A program made the position numbers and the translations under genes. From NCBI GenBank assembly GCA_903835185.1, contig CAILLX010000001.1, positions 1 to 46,864 of the forward strand: DNA of 46,864 nucleotides, given 5' to 3'. The stretch is from an uncultured bacterium. Its GTDB lineage: Bacteria; Cyanobacteriota; Vampirovibrionia; Obscuribacterales; Obscuribacteraceae. Under the pieces are notes generated by a model, which was not told the origin of the DNA, did no database searches, and was given only the letters and a program-made list of their open reading frames with translations. Of the stretch, positions 41,301 to 46,864 are shown piece after piece; position 1 is the first letter of the stretch; each line of letters starts with the position of its first letter.

Positions 41301-44300
41301 TTGCGCCGCCGCTGTTGCTCGTCCCGAAGGACTGGAGATTGCCTGTGTTGATTGAATCGGCTGTAACAGTCAGCGCTCCGCCGGCACTCCCGGATGAGTT
41401 GATTGAGCTGGTTGTGATAGCCAGACCAGCGCTCAGGGTTACCAACCCACCGCAACCATCGGTCCCAGTACCCTGTCCGCCTGAAGAGTCTATCACTCCT
41501 GTGTTTATCGCTGTGCCGGCTGTTAGCCTTATAGCACCGCCGTCTCCACCGCTGGTTCCACTGCCTCCAGTTGAGCTAATTGAGGCGGTGATTAGGGAAG
41601 TTCCGGCAGTAAGCGTTATTGTGCCACCGTTGCTACCAGGAGTGCCGCTGCTATTCGCACCAGATGACACCAGATTGCCAGTGCTTATTGAGCCGGCAGC
41701 AATCAGGGTTATTGCGCCCCCGTTGGGACCGCTGTCTGGCGACGAGGTGGTAACGGTGGTGGTTACGTTCTGGGCAGTCGAGATGCTCCCGGTTGACTGT
41801 AGCCGGAAACCGTCTGAACCTGCCGAATTATGCAGCGTCGCGGTGGATAAAGAGAGTGCGTTGCTTAACACTATGTCGCCGCCAGCAAGTATGTTTACGC
41901 ACCCTGCAGCTGAGGCCGTAAGAAAAGCTGTCCGCAGTAGAGATAGCGGTGTTGTGCTTGTTGCAATGCTGCCAGCAGAAGAATAGAAGATGACTTCCGG
42001 TGCCCCAAAAACTGCGTCGTCAGACACAGGTCTAATGCCGTCTGCTGCCTCTATGCGGATGAACTGACCGGCTGTCACCAGTGCTGCCACGGTTACCCCT
42101 GAGCTAGTTGCCAGAGTAAACCCTGCTGGGGTGGCGGCTGTACCGATGGACAGATTCGCTGATTGAGATGGACTGGCAATAATTGATATACCATTAGCTG
42201 AGGTGTCGGCTACAACAACTAATGGAAATGCTGGCGCACCAGGCGCGTTGAGTAAGGTCCCATTCAAGGAGATGCCTGAATTACCAAGCAGGGCAGTGCC
42301 GGCGTGCGTAGAGCCACTGCTGCTGAGGATGCTTGCTGAATTGCTCAAATTGAAGTTGCCGAGGCTGATGATTGGCACAATCAGGCTGGAATCGCCTGCT
42401 GTGTCAACTACTATGGTGACGGCACTGCCTGGACCCGCAGCATCGGTAATTGAGCTGTAGCCGCCAGGGCTGAAGTCGGTTGGGGCAAGTCCGGGACTGA
42501 ATGCCAGGTCAAGAGTGTCGCCGCCAGCAATGCTTGTTAATGTCGGGGTATAAGTGATGTCGTTAGGATTTGCCCCCGAATTTAGTGTATAGGAGCTGTG
42601 TGTACTTCCGCTCACCGACAGGATCCAGGCATTGCCTGTTAAACCGCTGCCGGCGGTCTGGATGTCGTCTGCACTGCCAGTGCTCTCGATATCTATTGCT
42701 ACTCCTGAATTTAGTCCGGAAGCCAATAGTAGCGACCCGCCATTGCTCGCAGTGCCACCGACACCGGTGGCATCGATAATTGCTGATGAGTCGCTGGCAG
42801 TGTCACTTAAGGTTATCGATCCCATTGTTGAAATGGTTATCGCTCCAGCCTGGCTATTGTTGCCTGTAACATGAGTGTCAATTACGGTGCCTGCGTTGGA
42901 AAGCGATATGGCGCCGCAGGAAATACCGGCAGGCGCCACCGAGATTATCGTTACGTTGCCGCCGATTTTGGTGGCGGATGTGTTAATGCTACCGGTTACG
43001 GTAATATTCCCCGTCGTGGCGGCACCACCAGCCAGGATAAGTACGTTGCCGGCAGTTTGGCCGCCCTGTCCACCTGTCATTATGTTGCTAGCGTTGATCG
43101 TATCCCCGGCAAGCAAAGTCACAGTCCCGCCGCTGATAACGCTGAAAGTATCAACCTCGCCAGTTGTGATAGAGGAACCCGCTGTCACTATTACAGCATT
43201 AGCATGCGTTCCGCTGTCCGTCCGGACGCTGCCGACGGTGATTGACTCAGGTGCGCTGATGCTCACTGCCCCGGCTCGTTTGCTGAAGCTGAAAGCGTTG
43301 ATTCCCGCACTGACTGATACTGAGCTGCCGCTTGTCGTGATGACCACATTTCCACCGAAACCTGTCGGACCATAGCCGCCACCGGCTCCGCCTGATGACC
43401 CGCTGTTAACACAGCCACCAGGGCACCCGCCGCCACCACCACCGCCGCCAGATGGACCGCCCAGAGACAAGCTATTAGTTGAGCCGCCGCCGCCGCCGGC
43501 TCCTCCTGTGACACCGCCAGCCAATCCGTTGCTTCCCTGACCGTCGTTCTGGTTTTGCGAGCCGCCACCGCCACCCGTATACAAGCCGGCTGCTCCTCCT
43601 GAAAAACCGCTCCCATTGCCACCGGCTGCTGCCGATGCACCGCCGCCACCGGCACCGGCAGCTCCGCCACCGCCGCCGCTACCGCCGCCCCACGAAGAGA
43701 GTCTCCCCAGGATGATGGCGCCGCCAGCAGAGATACTTATGTTTCCTCCCGATCCGCCGGTTCCGCCGGCTCCACCACCGCCGCCTCCGCCGGAACTCCA
43801 ATCGACGGGGACAACCGGTCCGCCACCGCCGCCGCCACCACCCCATCCGCTGGCACCGCCAGCTCCACCAACAGTCGCACCGGCGGCACCGCCGCTGGCG
43901 CCCAGCCCGCCGAAGCCACCATTGCCTCCTGGCGCCCCACCACACCAGTCGCACCACGATGGAAAGAAGCTGCCGCCACCACCGCCGCCGCCGCCGTTGG
44001 CCCCGGAAGCCGATATGTTGCCAGTCGTCACTGTTGTCAGGCTGGTCAAGGTGATTGTCCCTGCACTTCCTCCGTTACCACCAGCACCAGCGGTAACAAA
44101 CTGCTGGCCGTCAGGAGAGCCGCCACCGCCGCCGCCGCCGCCACCATTGGCACTGATATCTCCAGGACCGGACAACAAAATCGAATTTCCACTCAATACA
44201 ACCGTGCCACCGTTTCCTCCCGAGCCGCCGGCTCCAGCCGTCCCACCTACACCGCCGCCGCCACCGGAACTGTTAATGTCGCCGGTTACTGTGACAATGT

Positions 44301-46233
44301 CGGCTGTTGAAGTCACGGAAATGATGCCGCCGGCGCCGCCAGATCCGCCGGCACAACCCGCGCAGCCAGCGGCTCCGTCGGCGCCAAGTGCGTGGAGGTA
44401 GCCGGTGTTGACTGCACCACTGGCGGTAATGAAGACGTTGCCTGCACTGCTTGCCGCTGTTATTCCAGAGGTCTCGATATTGCCGACAGTGATTGAACCG
44501 GTTGAACCAGGATTGCTGCCACCTGCATAACTGTCAGCTGTAAATTTGCCGCCGCTGGTCTGGAAATTGATGTTTGGCAGGTTGATGCTGCCGCCGGAGG
44601 TGCCGGACCTTGTTACCAGCCAGCCGTCGATAGAACAACTGGTGCAGGCGACCTGGTAGCAATCTGTGCAGGGGAAGGGGGTGCTGGTGCCCTGAGGCGA
44701 AAACTGCACTCCGGACTCAAGCATGATTTGGCCTGAGGTGTTGGTGGTGCTATCGCTGTTTGTAGAAACAGTATAAGTCGTTTCAGAATCGAGGCTGGTA
44801 TCTATTATGTTTCCTCCAGCCAGGACTATGAAGTCGCCGGCCGCATAAAACGTATTGCTCGTGTCAAAAGTCAGGCCGCTCAAATCAACATCGCCGGTCG
44901 AGTAAAAAACCGGGTCACCGGTCAGGTGTAAACTGGAAAGTTTCAAGTTGCCATGTTGTGTACCAATTGTTGCTGTTCCAGCAGTGGCACTCACACTGCC
45001 ATTAACCTGATCGGCGTTAACGTTTAATACTCCGTCAGGACTGACAAAGTCTACTTTGGGTGCCGAAAGCGTGCCGCCAAGCACTTCCAGCTTCGCCTTT
45101 GACATCACTGTGCCGTCAAATATCGTGCCTGAAGTCTTGAAGCTCACTGTGTCGCCAGCTGTAATCAAGCCCATTGTGTTGTTGATTGAAAGGTGATTGC
45201 CTATGAGATTCTGGATCTGGACACTTCCGGAAGGTGCTTGCACCACGCCGGAATTAGTGAGCGCGGAAGTGGCGGCATTAATGTTGCCAATCTGAGCCAA
45301 GAGCAGCCCCTGGTTGGTAATGTTGGTTGCTTGCAGGTTGAGGTTGTTGATTGCTTGCATCACTGGGGAGGGACCGGGCATGCCGGGGGGCAGCGCATTG
45401 ATTATGCTGCCTCCAGCCACCGCGCTAAGATTTCCGGCGCTGGAGATGATTCCGTGGTTGACGATGTTGCTAGTGGCGGCTAGAGCCAGGTTGAGGTTGG
45501 CGACAGCGCCTGTGATGCCGAGGACGGAGAGGGCCGAGAGGCTGGGGAGGACAGTTGTGAGCAGTCCGGCGTTGGTGATGTTGCTGGCATTGATTACGGC
45601 GGTGCTTACTGTTGGGCTGGTCGACAGCGCATAGAAAGTACCAGCGTTTGTAAGATTGCCAGTGAGATTAAGTGTGCCGCTGGTAGCAAAGTCCTTAACA
45701 GCTGTTACTCCTTGTGGAATAACTACGCTACTAACATGCTGGGAAAACTTTGGACCCATAGAGAAGCTACCGCCGACAGCATTGCCCATGGCACCTAGCT
45801 GAATGGATTGTTGCCCTGTGGCAATCATCTGGTAGACCGCCAGTCTTTCTGCGGGCGTCAGTTGAGAGCCGGAAGTGACTGTCTGCGGCTGCCCGCCAAC
45901 CATTATGGTCACCTGTCCATTGGATAGGTGGTGCCTTGTGGAAAGGCTCTTCTCTGTTGAACTTAAGTCCAGATTTACCGGGGTGGCATTGCCTTGACTG
46001 CCGGAGCCTCTTGTCCCCTGTGCAAGCAGCGGTTGTGACAGCAGAAGCTGCACTATCAAAAGCACAGCAAGTGCATTCGATACGGACAACTTTGCCTGCT
46101 TCCACCAATAGTGCCCTGGGGCTCTGGCTGGGCGGCTTGCTTTAGCCAGTTTCGCAGCGGGTTTGTCAAGCTTGCTTGCCGACAAGAAATCGAGCAGTTG
46201 GAAACTGCTCGGCGGACGCCTACAGAAAGACAT
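23326..46233 (-). CDS. Giant 7,635-residue secreted adhesin-like protein
   Basis: One unbroken frame of 22.9 kb. The N-terminus has a long basic region and a hydrophobic stretch (52-71, [20 protein letters not shown]), an extended signal peptide like those of large autotransporters and two-partner-secreted proteins. After a Ser/Asn-rich start ([13 protein letters not shown] units, like filamentous haemagglutinin) the protein is built of short beta-helix-like coils ([21 protein letters not shown]). Five divergent long blocks, four Gly-rich PGRS-like arrays (GGNGGNGG) and several CxxC inserts alternate. The C-terminus (about 7190-7560) has two FecR-like beta regions. I see no NPNG/NPNL motifs and no autotransporter barrel, so the export route is unclear. 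A G-rich ribosome site (AGGGGGGGA) precedes ATG 46233. Likely a surface or matrix protein. Confidence 0.85.
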   Translation of the reverse strand: MSFCRRPPSSFQLLDFLSASKLDKPAAKLAKASRPARAPGHYWWKQAKLSVSNALAVLLIVQLLLSQPLLAQGTRGSGSQGNATPVNLDLSSTEKSLSTRHHLSNGQVTIMVGGQPQTVTSGSQLTPAERLAVYQMIATGQQSIQLGAMGNAVGGSFSMGPKFSQHVSSVVIPQGVTAVKDFATSGTLNLTGNLTNAGTFYALSTSPTVSTAVINASNITNAGLLTTVLPSLSALSVLGITGAVANLNLALAATSNIVNHGIISSAGNLSAVAGGSIINALPPGMPGPSPVMQAINNLNLQATNITNQGLLLAQIGNINAATSALTNSGVVQAPSGSVQIQNLIGNHLSINNTMGLITAGDTVSFKTSGTIFDGTVMSKAKLEVLGGTLSAPKVDFVSPDGVLNVNADQVNGSVSATAGTATIGTQHGNLKLSSLHLTGDPVFYSTGDVDLSGLTFDTSNTFYAAGDFIVLAGGNIIDTSLDSETTYTVSTNSDSTTNTSGQIMLESGVQFSPQGTSTPFPCTDCYQVACTSCSIDGWLVTRSGTSGGSINLPNINFQTSGGKFTADSYAGGSNPGSTGSITVGNIETSGITAASSAGNVFITASGAVNTGYLHALGADGAAGCAGCAGGSGGAGGIISVTSTADIVTVTGDINSSGGGGGVGGTAGAGGSGGNGGTVVLSGNSILLSGPGDISANGGGGGGGGGSPDGQQFVTAGAGGNGGSAGTITLTSLTTVTTGNISASGANGGGGGGGGSFFPSWCDWCGGAPGGNGGFGGLGASGGAAGATVGGAGGASGWGGGGGGGGPVVPVDWSSGGGGGGGAGGTGGSGGNISISAGGAIILGRLSSWGGGSGGGGGAAGAGGGGASAAAGGNGSGFSGGAAGLYTGGGGGSQNQNDGQGSNGLAGGVTGGAGGGGGSTNSLSLGGPSGGGGGGGGCPGGCVNSGSSGGAGGGYGPTGFGGNVVITTSGSSVSVSAGINAFSFSKRAGAVSISAPESITVGSVRTDSGTHANAVIVTAGSSITTGEVDTFSVISGGTVTLLAGDTINASNIMTGGQGGQTAGNVLILAGGAATTGNITVTGSINTSATKIGGNVTIISVAPAGISCGAISLSNAGTVIDTHVTGNNSQAGAITISTMGSITLSDTASDSSAIIDATGVGGTASNGGSLLLASGLNSGVAIDIESTGSADDIQTAGSGLTGNAWILSVSGSTHSSYTLNSGANPNDITYTPTLTSIAGGDTLDLAFSPGLAPTDFSPGGYSSITDAAGPGSAVTIVVDTAGDSSLIVPIISLGNFNLSNSASILSSSGSTHAGTALLGNSGISLNGTLLNAPGAPAFPLVVVADTSANGISIIASPSQSANLSIGTAATPAGFTLATSSGVTVAALVTAGQFIRIEAADGIRPVSDDAVFGAPEVIFYSSAGSIATSTTPLSLLRTAFLTASAAGCVNILAGGDIVLSNALSLSTATLHNSAGSDGFRLQSTGSISTAQNVTTTVTTSSPDSGPNGGAITLIAAGSISTGNLVSSGANSSGTPGSNGGTITLTAGTSLITASISSTGGSGTSGGDGGAIRLTAGTAINTGVIDSSGGQGTGTDGCGGLVTLSAGLAITTSSINSSGSAGGALTVTADSINTGNLQSFGTSNSGGAITVTTASSITTGSLSSFGGNNGGNGGAILLTAGTSIDTGLMNSSGGQAGGASTNGCGGTVTLSANTGIVTGSINSSGSFGGALSVTALAANSTISLGDVHTSASNSGDGGAVTIVAGASITFDGISTDSLGATGNGGAVSLKATGANSTLSHGSASGNIDTSTSATSGNGGVVLLTAGSSIDIGTIATGSLGAAGNGGAVLLSAGSSIEIGGVVTHSLGAIGNGGTVTLTALAADSTITVGSGSGNIDASSSATAGSGGLVTITAGSSIEVGGLLSRGSGNAGSGGAITLLSGGSIDTGTVQTSGGARGGNVLFLAGGNSTTGNITVNDQINSSSGQIGGSVEIISLGVNGAIAAASNSAVIDTHVTGVNSRAGSVIISTPGSIVLNNFGTSSVNTIDSSGSGSTMSNGSSVLLASGLYAGTAITVQANGGSGNMQTTGGGGGLTGNVWVLSGSGSTHSSYTVNSQTNANDFIYTPTSASIAGGNTYNLTFVAGTRPTDYCPGGYHSITDTAGAVTIAVDTTGDSSLVVPLISLGNFTLSNLASVISSAGYTPARTALFGGSGITLNRTLFSTPDAPAFPLVAIGDTSVSGVSIVASTSQSANITIGTVDTRAGFTLATNTGLIVSTLVTAGQSIHIEAGSSIMPSSGAVALLAPTVVLVSTGGSIGTCVTPIVLGLPTAFTASASGGVYVVAANNVTLNDATSLSSVTLHNSAGTKGFYLQVYGDIDTYPGITTSVNTSSTDTNSCGGPITLNATGSITVASLDTSDSIVNWGDVFGNGGAITVIAGGAIQTGSINSRGNLIGGAITMIARSAISVTGVPSIASPPHSYYGAVLSSSAISSASTGYPSNFSTQPSGDGQGGAVTLITTAADSTISIGGGSGNIETSRFIGTGASGAVTINAGSAIMVGDIDTGKNSEWNSDGSAGPVTLIARSANSTVTVGTIHANSHSGHNTGERGAITIMAGSSVRTQDIESDGNHADTVSLIALAAGGSIATGAISVNGSRGAVTIAASSAGGTVSTGQIAINGPSYLLTMIAGSSISTGEIDTYSWDTSSGAVTLQAGDSIHAGTINTRGDYSGGNLLLIAGSVATTGNISVKGTINASGNITGGNVEIISVAPSGTITLTGSGTLINTSVGDNNSQAGSVIISTMGSIALTNTASDGSPVINASSSGGLMSNGGSVLLASGLNSGESITISNTASTNDIQTSGNGGGSTGNVWVLSRTGSTHSGYTVNSQANQNDFIYTPTSTSIAGGSTFHMSFTSGIEPTDYSPGGYNSISDYAGPVTMSVDTAGDSSLVVPVISLGTFNLSNHSSVIASNGSTPSNITLVGNSGLTLSGTTLSTPQATVFPLVTLADTSANGISLITNPSQSATLAIGTVVTPTSFTLATDVGLVASTQVTAIQSVYIQTGENTNVPAIASCTVVLYPDAGNIGTSVNPLLLLLPVALTASAPGGVNIAASGDVTLSNATSLSFASLHNSAGVNGFYLSSSGNIITARNVDIAINTSSSTNGVPGGAISLIAVGSIGTAELLSSGGSGSSAANGGAILLTAGLSVNTGSINSSGGQATGAAADGHGGLITVSAGSAIIIGSINSSGSVGGALTMTGGSISTAGLQSFGTSGSGGAITLISGTSIVTGSIDSSGGSASNGGDGGAVVVMAGTAISTGAINSSGGLARGSSYDGCGGLVTLDAGSLITTGTVTSSGSTGGALTVSAGSTISMGSIDSSAFVNGGNGGTVTMIAGSLIALDGIVTRSLGSAGNGGTVTLTAAETGGTISLGGGSGNIDASTSAATGSGGAVTMLSGSSIEAGGISTQSSGGDAGVVTLLSGSFVRVGGISAQSSASDSTGGAVTILSGDTILTGSIQASGVLSGGSVFLLAGGPATAGNIYITGQINTSASTTGGNVRLISAAAAGQVSVSAGSTVIDTHVTGDNSQAGSVTVSAMGAIILNDTAADSTSTINASGSGSVGSNGGIVFLASGLSSGIAIAVETNGGTGHIQTAGHGGGRAGNAWVLSRTGSTHSAYTLNSATNTNDFVYTPASTSIAGGDSIDLAFNAGNEPAAFSPGGYSSVADASGSGRQVTITIDTGGDVGLLVPIISLGTFNLSNSASTIVANGAQPANIGLIGNSGISLRGTSFAAPQAATVSLALLADDSRNGIFIGTNSSQVQSIAIGSALVTSTFTLSTAAGVTLQTKVLAGQSIYLQAAADITVTSESARLYAPVVTLYSTGGAIGTYSLPVYLVPTTLTAAGALGAYLFAGSDIMLGQSTLLSNHSVSLYNSAGGNGFSLYAKGSITTAPGASTNIGNFSGSSGSVTLTAEGSINLVRVSPYGDTGDAGAITIVTGSSLSIGTIDSHCSAVIGSSGDVTLTASGANSTVSIGGGQGTIDASNSAHQGNSGAVTITAGLRIEVGRITTENSCGQLGNSGNVTLTVQTAQSVVSVGGGAGEISTANYSGKGGSTGNITIAAGALISLGHLDTVSSSGGSGDSGAVILTATGPGGAVSIVNGDAKIETNNFSHGNSNGGEVTITATGSILVGEIDTMSYSGTGSSGTVTLRALANDSSVSIGSGTGRIITTNYAQAGNSGEVRIEAGSSIAFGQIESNNYGHTGNSGSVTLIANATNSTISSGDRVDTTNYASGNAGSISMVAGSSITLGSISTLAYRTGTAGAVSLITRGASSTITITNQIDSENCGPAGNAGSVVVLAGAGISVGNIYASAWNDTGNGAAIALVASAPDSTISIGGGYGQLDSSSQANHAGSITLVAGASISVGNINATSLSNTGLSGGNVFLLAGSASSTGDITVNGHIDTSACVRGGSLELCSMGTSGAISVSSNITTAVYNDNSQAGGVTISSTGPITLSGIDSGGYGSSASSGGSVLLASGLHTGVAITVGGSITTAGSGGGTTGNAWVLSVGSSSHDSYTVNGVTAINNSGFDWVYTPAHTAIASGDSFTILFPAIPSGPPSNFSPGGYASITDGSSPVSITVDTAGDPSLMVPLVSLGAFNLTNSASAIVSNGSIPANIIVCGNSGITLNRTTLSAPQAAVFPLVSIGDTSLLGISILLNNTQSTNLAITVAASTSTLALESAAEIALGGAAVARQAIYLQGAGDIMPTNSTVLFAAPAVVLSAPGGNVGTSASPIMLVCPTALTAFALGEVNIVATSDVQLSAAMSPASETVYNSAGSQGFSMQSNGSITTAAGTTGNINTCNANAGGSGGPVTLIATRSIAVGNIDSSGSAGGNVAGGGGSGGAITITSGGSIVAGSINASGGNDGPGGNGAAVIINANTSIHTGSINTSGGQAEGSGAGGDGGAITLNTVTQSVTTGSLNSSGGAGSGGGSGGGGGAITIIGATSITITSITSAGGAGGTAANGNGGGGGGGGGVVMLCANTSISTGSLNSSGGTGGAGGSSGGGGGGGGGGGAMTLYAGTSLVSGSITSAGGAGSGTAAAGTGGTIIVSAGTGVSTSNLNASGVTSGGIDVCTYGGDITIGAASGQGGGSVTVVNVNGSITLNGDLTTQNSSGMGGDILLVANGANARIARGSGISAVNVNSQGTSQAGNIALAAGDSIDLGSSNTIDASSSGVGNGGGIYLSAASTITAGTITWGSGGTLLMTTAAPAVPVSVQIASAGNTCFVLTGSFAAGQIEASNGSSTLVTPLSRTFTNSSSTVTITPVQLPGGGFTSFDNSGRINLGADNYFSFTKLVPFVVASDADRNSVISLGSIVDSTSPPSDAAASAGKFFLVASSITARTVPISVVAGSDVGIYAKSLTSSTGLTLHPGSSFNEANNLVLTTCGGDEKLFVNQLVSTGSSLSLHSNHSLVLGDIRLSSLNAGGSGGSLSLYSSGSVIVKSVTTAGNDCSGSAAGAGGDITIHATGSILAGSLSSYGGSDGTSGGAGGNIELVAGSNMTISDIDTHGGTGGHGQNHQDGGNGGNGGTINLTVGGDLTTGSINTYGGNGGNGDDGSTGSLGAEGPGLAGPGGAGGTGGRGGYAGDGGTIQVTASGTRGILTASLDSHGGNAGHGATGGNGGAGGSGYYLDGGAGGEGGNGGDARSGGNGGAIQLAVMRSTACITTDSLTSSGGNGGNGGSAGNGGAGAVGNGIGNTFMADPYNGGAGGNGGTGGAGGSGGIGGAIELTAPGSHSCITTGSLTSSGGNGGNGGIGGNGGIGGNGSEAILLTGGSGGNGGNGGSGGSGGTGGDGGNGGNSGQITLTAGGAIHTDSITGLGGIGGTGGIGGYGSVGGVGSVGTNGDMYYLEPSSIPYWIGNTWYGDSPGAGHTECCSWIMGGVLAGNGVSTIAELWQKVRGDAKDWVHPCNGCFYTDDSYVKAFYDGLAQLSPLNYHTGLGGSAGTGGTGGHGGNGGNGAQVSLHAGWWITTGSMDLSGSNGGSGGKGGAGAGRNLVIQSYWCSWCSPPQQVIWNSYFTNDQNFSNVVPGKGPDGGAGGFGGAGGRGGAGGNLLVDVGSVLTMGSITSKGGNGGHGGDGGNAGGGMKDNGNYTLEDLTIQEYDSIPETPGGDYSSNPPSIPVTLINGNGGDGGNGGDAGAGGDAGSGGNISITAGNFMLINTFASTLTAGTGGAAGTAGQGGTGAPAIVNHDYERQADIPGWMSWVPRPEFLYTLSGGVPGIDGVAGNAAQAGVNGTAGSISYSAGILQGGGACGGCTPGPNPSPNPVTCCGSSGYGTGGSGGSGGYGTGLGRGTGGLGGTGGIGGPSGTVSTNGANGNDGNAGIGGFGGHGGGGNGGGAGGGGGGGAGAGGELPLIVSLDLSDPSVVNTLNFLIAQDSADGFAGSLTAGGARSGDWVTIVPGHFTDTLSGNYIPGGVTVTLKGFQPTSLPLILIDNNSHNNQAVISGTEQFVRADGASTPLSVGIIAITRSGVGNGPVLQLNSSGSLTSDGALTVTANGGITINGIVSAATLTVQSTTNNGTISLGGTVTGSTSLALSSGSGGISQTPQSVINAPGELTVNLPRGGSATMVGTNAIRQITVTGSSTPGVVTNITLNDGTTALTLGTFTHTTALSVTSAASIVTSTSADLIFSGGLSLVATSNINVTGYINTASTTGTSGNVMLHAGTTISTANIDVSGAGGAGGVSGVDSGRGSAGCGGGVIELVAGNNVTTGYLRAYGGGGGGGSEQHGAGGSGGNGGAISVTSSHGDVRVSGDINNSGGGGGGGFTAGAGGDGGGITIHAQGQVLISGPVLSAGGGAGGWGGGGSFGGGGGSYYGAGGAGFFGGGSCYGDGHGAGGGGIQGPGEAGADGNPGGRGFGGGNNRYGQGGSNSESWGGANVAAATGAKAGTDGPVSISSATIALTNTIAGSYSSAPGDPFAISMFSDVSVAGGSIHLNPSAGASGLTLAGAIQSSGGTVTLPWSNVPNNIYFEGASGKIVTLDLPTTADITLPSVQFLAPGGTISFSTEANIGITVDTVGFTSSPGTLSLSAGGPVVVNHVTGNGTLLLSGSASATEQPIQPEIASNQQETLPVISPVDTGTDLIDSVVVSASKNSSTSDSGGKATDQQQYQYQQIGQVQPAPSPHKAESVDFRAANYQRTDESEYTSWLVASGACQPFAIVGEDDSMLVGAGGTTFAPASKGSLQLNEGRLVTVTGRQNVVIETGQGCIRIPPNTATLVEQKSSVVVRIANLAGSTANIVISHDSQTRTLSADPGEEIVIANSGLSDEELIPTDGISREPIPAGIVAISGTTVKKHRFDRQMMANREILLQCNMGYMNHNIKARFEGVKHQMISSLPSSPVKPATKAYLSNQNMTASAHSSKSLAPFVGTMEPPPANTAELLPIGFVQSQALLGVKDMGLITISTGTAQVKHCGRARLLLEKPGVVSVTSGEILVSAIKPTVIKSGKYSLDLKGGTITVISRDGDLMKVRNLYASTPDDVHVYAGNRVVSLSVGKELLIAPGHSSLSGILKSEPMIGRRRIKHFTQPGGHNITTCELSVISVMQNSDVLKRIVASKDSADRQIKERLLKMAAALSIVTAGHGAFAPIEQ
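24870..26100 (-). repeat. Gly-rich array 4 of the giant protein
   Basis: Residues about 6711-7120 include [20 protein letters not shown] and [14 protein letters not shown] stretches and then a return to beta-helix-like coils before the C-terminal domains. Gly is clustered every one to three residues, as in PE_PGRS-type proteins. Confidence 0.6.
27000..29800 (-). repeat. Gly-rich PGRS-like array 3 of the giant protein
   Basis: The longest Gly-rich part (residues about 5478-6411), built of GGNGGNGG and GGAGGTGG triplets repeated over roughly 900 residues. They are interrupted by [14 protein letters not shown] coils and by Cys-containing inserts near 27285-27340, 28080-28110, 28345-28375 and 28456-28480. 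Such triplet repeats are thought to fold as polyglycine-II helices; this is inference for this protein. Confidence 0.75.
30930..31700 (-). repeat. Gly-rich array 2 of the giant protein
   Basis: Residues about 4844-5100 alternate ITSAGGAGG and [10 protein letters not shown] coils with runs of five to nine glycines (GGGGGGGGG). It directly follows the fifth long block. Confidence 0.65.
31745..32960 (-). repeat. Long block 5 of the giant protein
   Basis: Starts at the GGNVFLLAG coil and ends at the YNSAGSQGF coil. Recurrent signatures: [59 protein letters not shown] and ALTAFALG. It is one of five divergent copies of a block of about 1.2 kb. Confidence 0.75.
34440..35700 (-). repeat. Long block 4 of the giant protein
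   Basis: Same order of signatures as the other blocks ([75 protein letters not shown]). Spacing to the neighbouring copies is about 2.4 and 2.7 kb. Confidence 0.75.
36840..38070 (-). repeat. Long block 3 of the giant protein
   Basis: Copy of the same block, with [67 protein letters not shown] and [10 protein letters not shown]. It begins about 2.3 kb after the previous copy on the minus strand. Confidence 0.75.
39130..40380 (-). repeat. Long block 2 of the giant protein
   Basis: Copy with [54 protein letters not shown] (a Cys where the others have Ser), [12 protein letters not shown] and [10 protein letters not shown]. Confidence 0.75.
41790..43060 (-). repeat. Long block 1 of the giant protein
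   Basis: First copy, with [66 protein letters not shown] and [10 protein letters not shown]. The variable coil arrays between the blocks are built of [11 protein letters not shown] and [15 protein letters not shown] units. Confidence 0.75.
43300..44400 (-). repeat. Gly-rich array 1 of the giant protein
   Basis: Residues about 611-978, containing [18 protein letters not shown] and [14 protein letters not shown] stretches and one CDWC insert. The first PGRS-like part after the N-terminal Asn/Ser-rich region. Confidence 0.7.
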
Positions 46234-46427
46234 AGTATCCCCCCCTACATCTACATCAATCCGGCCTTTTAATTACTAATATACTCGTTTTTTCTTTACT
46301 GGTTGAGCTAATAAGGAGGCCGGCTTTAGTAAGTATTCGGCCGGCACAGGTCGGGTGCAGTCGTACGATTAGCGGCATTTTCAGCCGCTTCTCGTGCTTT
46401 TTGGCAATTTTCAAGCTTTAAGATACT
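46234..46427. promoter_or_regulatory. Leader region of the giant gene
   Basis: AT-rich stretch 46270-46300 with a -10-like TATATT (46278-46283, minus strand) but no clear -35. Further out, GCCGGC (46319-46324) and GCCGGC (46340-46345) can form a stem with a 15-nt loop, followed on the minus strand by CTCCTTATT; it may terminate the IS66 remnant. Confidence 0.35.
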
Positions 46428-46730
46428 TTACCCGGGGCGTTTGTAGGATGCTGGCAGAGCGAAACAGGTTTTCCTGTCTTCTGACATTGTCCAAGGGAGA
46501 AACTGGCTGGCGTCAGGAGGTGCCCTGCCAGGAGTCTTGGAGCATTCATCGAAGTAGTCCAAGAGCAGTGCCTGTGGATCAAGCCCGTTAATTAGCCAGG
46601 TCTGGAAGACACTGAACAGTTTGGCGGCGAGATTGCCGGCCCATTGTGTGCCGCTACCGAAGCTGTTTTTCCTTAAAATGACTGCGTTCCTTAGCAACCT
46701 TTCGGCACGGTTATTGTGTAGGGGGATCTG
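46428..46730 (-). pseudogene. IS66-family transposase, C-terminal remnant
   Basis: The reading frame contains NNRAERLLRNAVILRKNSFG and SVFQTWLINGLDPQALLLDY and ends PPDASQFLPW..., the typical C-terminal region of IS66 transposases (TnpC). Only about 100 of about 500 residues are present. Upstream, at about 46727, homology stops at IPLHNNR and an in-frame TGA follows, where another sequence begins. The remnant lies head-on beyond the giant gene's leader. It cannot be active. Confidence 0.85.
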
Positions 46731-46864
46731 TCAATAGTTTTGTGTCAAAGGGTTAGTCCAATCTGTAATTACCCGTTGACATTTAATTGAGACCGCCACG
46801 GAGGCATACAGCTTTAGCTGTTGCCGACTGGGCGGAACCGTTGGCGGTGCAAGCCAACGGAGAG
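46728..46864. mobile_element. Possible end of a second insertion element, with hairpins
   Basis: The sequence from CTGTCAATAGTTTTGTGTCA onward resembles the ends of IS256-type elements and begins exactly where the IS66 homology is lost. Two short palindromes follow: ACAGCT/AGCTGT (46808-46821) and CCGTTGGC/GCCAACGG (46838-46860). The element continues outside the window; family assignment is a guess. Confidence 0.35.

Noticed and set aside
40415..41986. Long plus-strand open frame of 523 codons, Pro/Val/Ala-rich
   Set aside because: It is the exact complement of the giant gene. Its Pro-rich sequence follows from Gly codons on the other strand; no start signal or family match.
43616..44401. 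Plus-strand Pro-rich frame of 261 codons
   Set aside because: Reverse-strand shadow of Gly-rich array 1.

Overview
The window reads as a diderm (Gram-negative type) bacterial chromosome of about 50% G+C. Envelope evidence includes a TonB-dependent-receptor-like protein with a signal peptide, secreted c-type cytochrome and rhodanese proteins, Tad-type pseudopilins, and a 7,635-residue secreted, adhesin-like protein. The mix (giant Gly-rich surface protein with FecR-like C-terminus, TadE/TadG-like proteins, DUF134/NifX-type genes) would fit Candidatus Obscuribacterales/Vampirovibrionia or another environmental diderm lineage. No rRNA or marker gene is present, so this is only a guess.

Layout. 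0.1-1.3 kb: a truncated APC-family permease after a TauE/SafE-type exporter. 1.6-4.45 kb: an Oar-like TonB-dependent receptor. 5.06-6.2 kb: a small zinc-ribbon-like protein and a 5'-truncated transposase. 6.5-10.25 kb: seven genes on the minus strand, transcribed from a DUF134 regulator through a previously uncalled 45-aa Cys-rich protein, a DUF1573-cytochrome c fusion, an HMA-like protein, a NifX/NifB-like protein, a SAM methyltransferase and a secreted rhodanese. 10.5-14.4 kb: TadE-like and TadG-like proteins, the latter with 42 consecutive glycines, and a second TadE-like gene on the opposite strand. 14.5-15.9 kb: a secreted protein of unknown function and a Tat-exported hemerythrin-like protein. 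16.4-20.5 kb: an ArsR-type regulator divergent from a rhodanese-DUF2892 protein, a CoA-disulfide-reductase/rhodanese fusion and a secreted alpha/beta hydrolase. 20.7-23.25 kb: the helicase HrpB. 23.3-46.2 kb: one gene for the giant protein, 49% of the window. 46.4-46.86 kb: an IS66 transposase tail cut by what looks like the end of another element.

How the genes fit together. Two separate clusters share thiol/sulfane-sulfur chemistry: three rhodanese domains, a CoA-disulfide reductase, Cys-rich regulators and metal- or cofactor-binding proteins. I infer that they handle persulfide or metal stress under DUF134 and ArsR control. The giant protein and the Tad-type pseudopilins suggest investment in surface attachment or matrix. 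The giant protein is built from five divergent copies of a ~1.25-kb conserved block alternating with short beta-helix-like coils and PGRS-like Gly-rich arrays, and it ends in two FecR-like domains. No partner transporter (FhaC/TpsB type) and no Tad ATPase lie in the window. The window edges and 5.4-6.2 kb carry transposon debris, so the ends have been rearranged.
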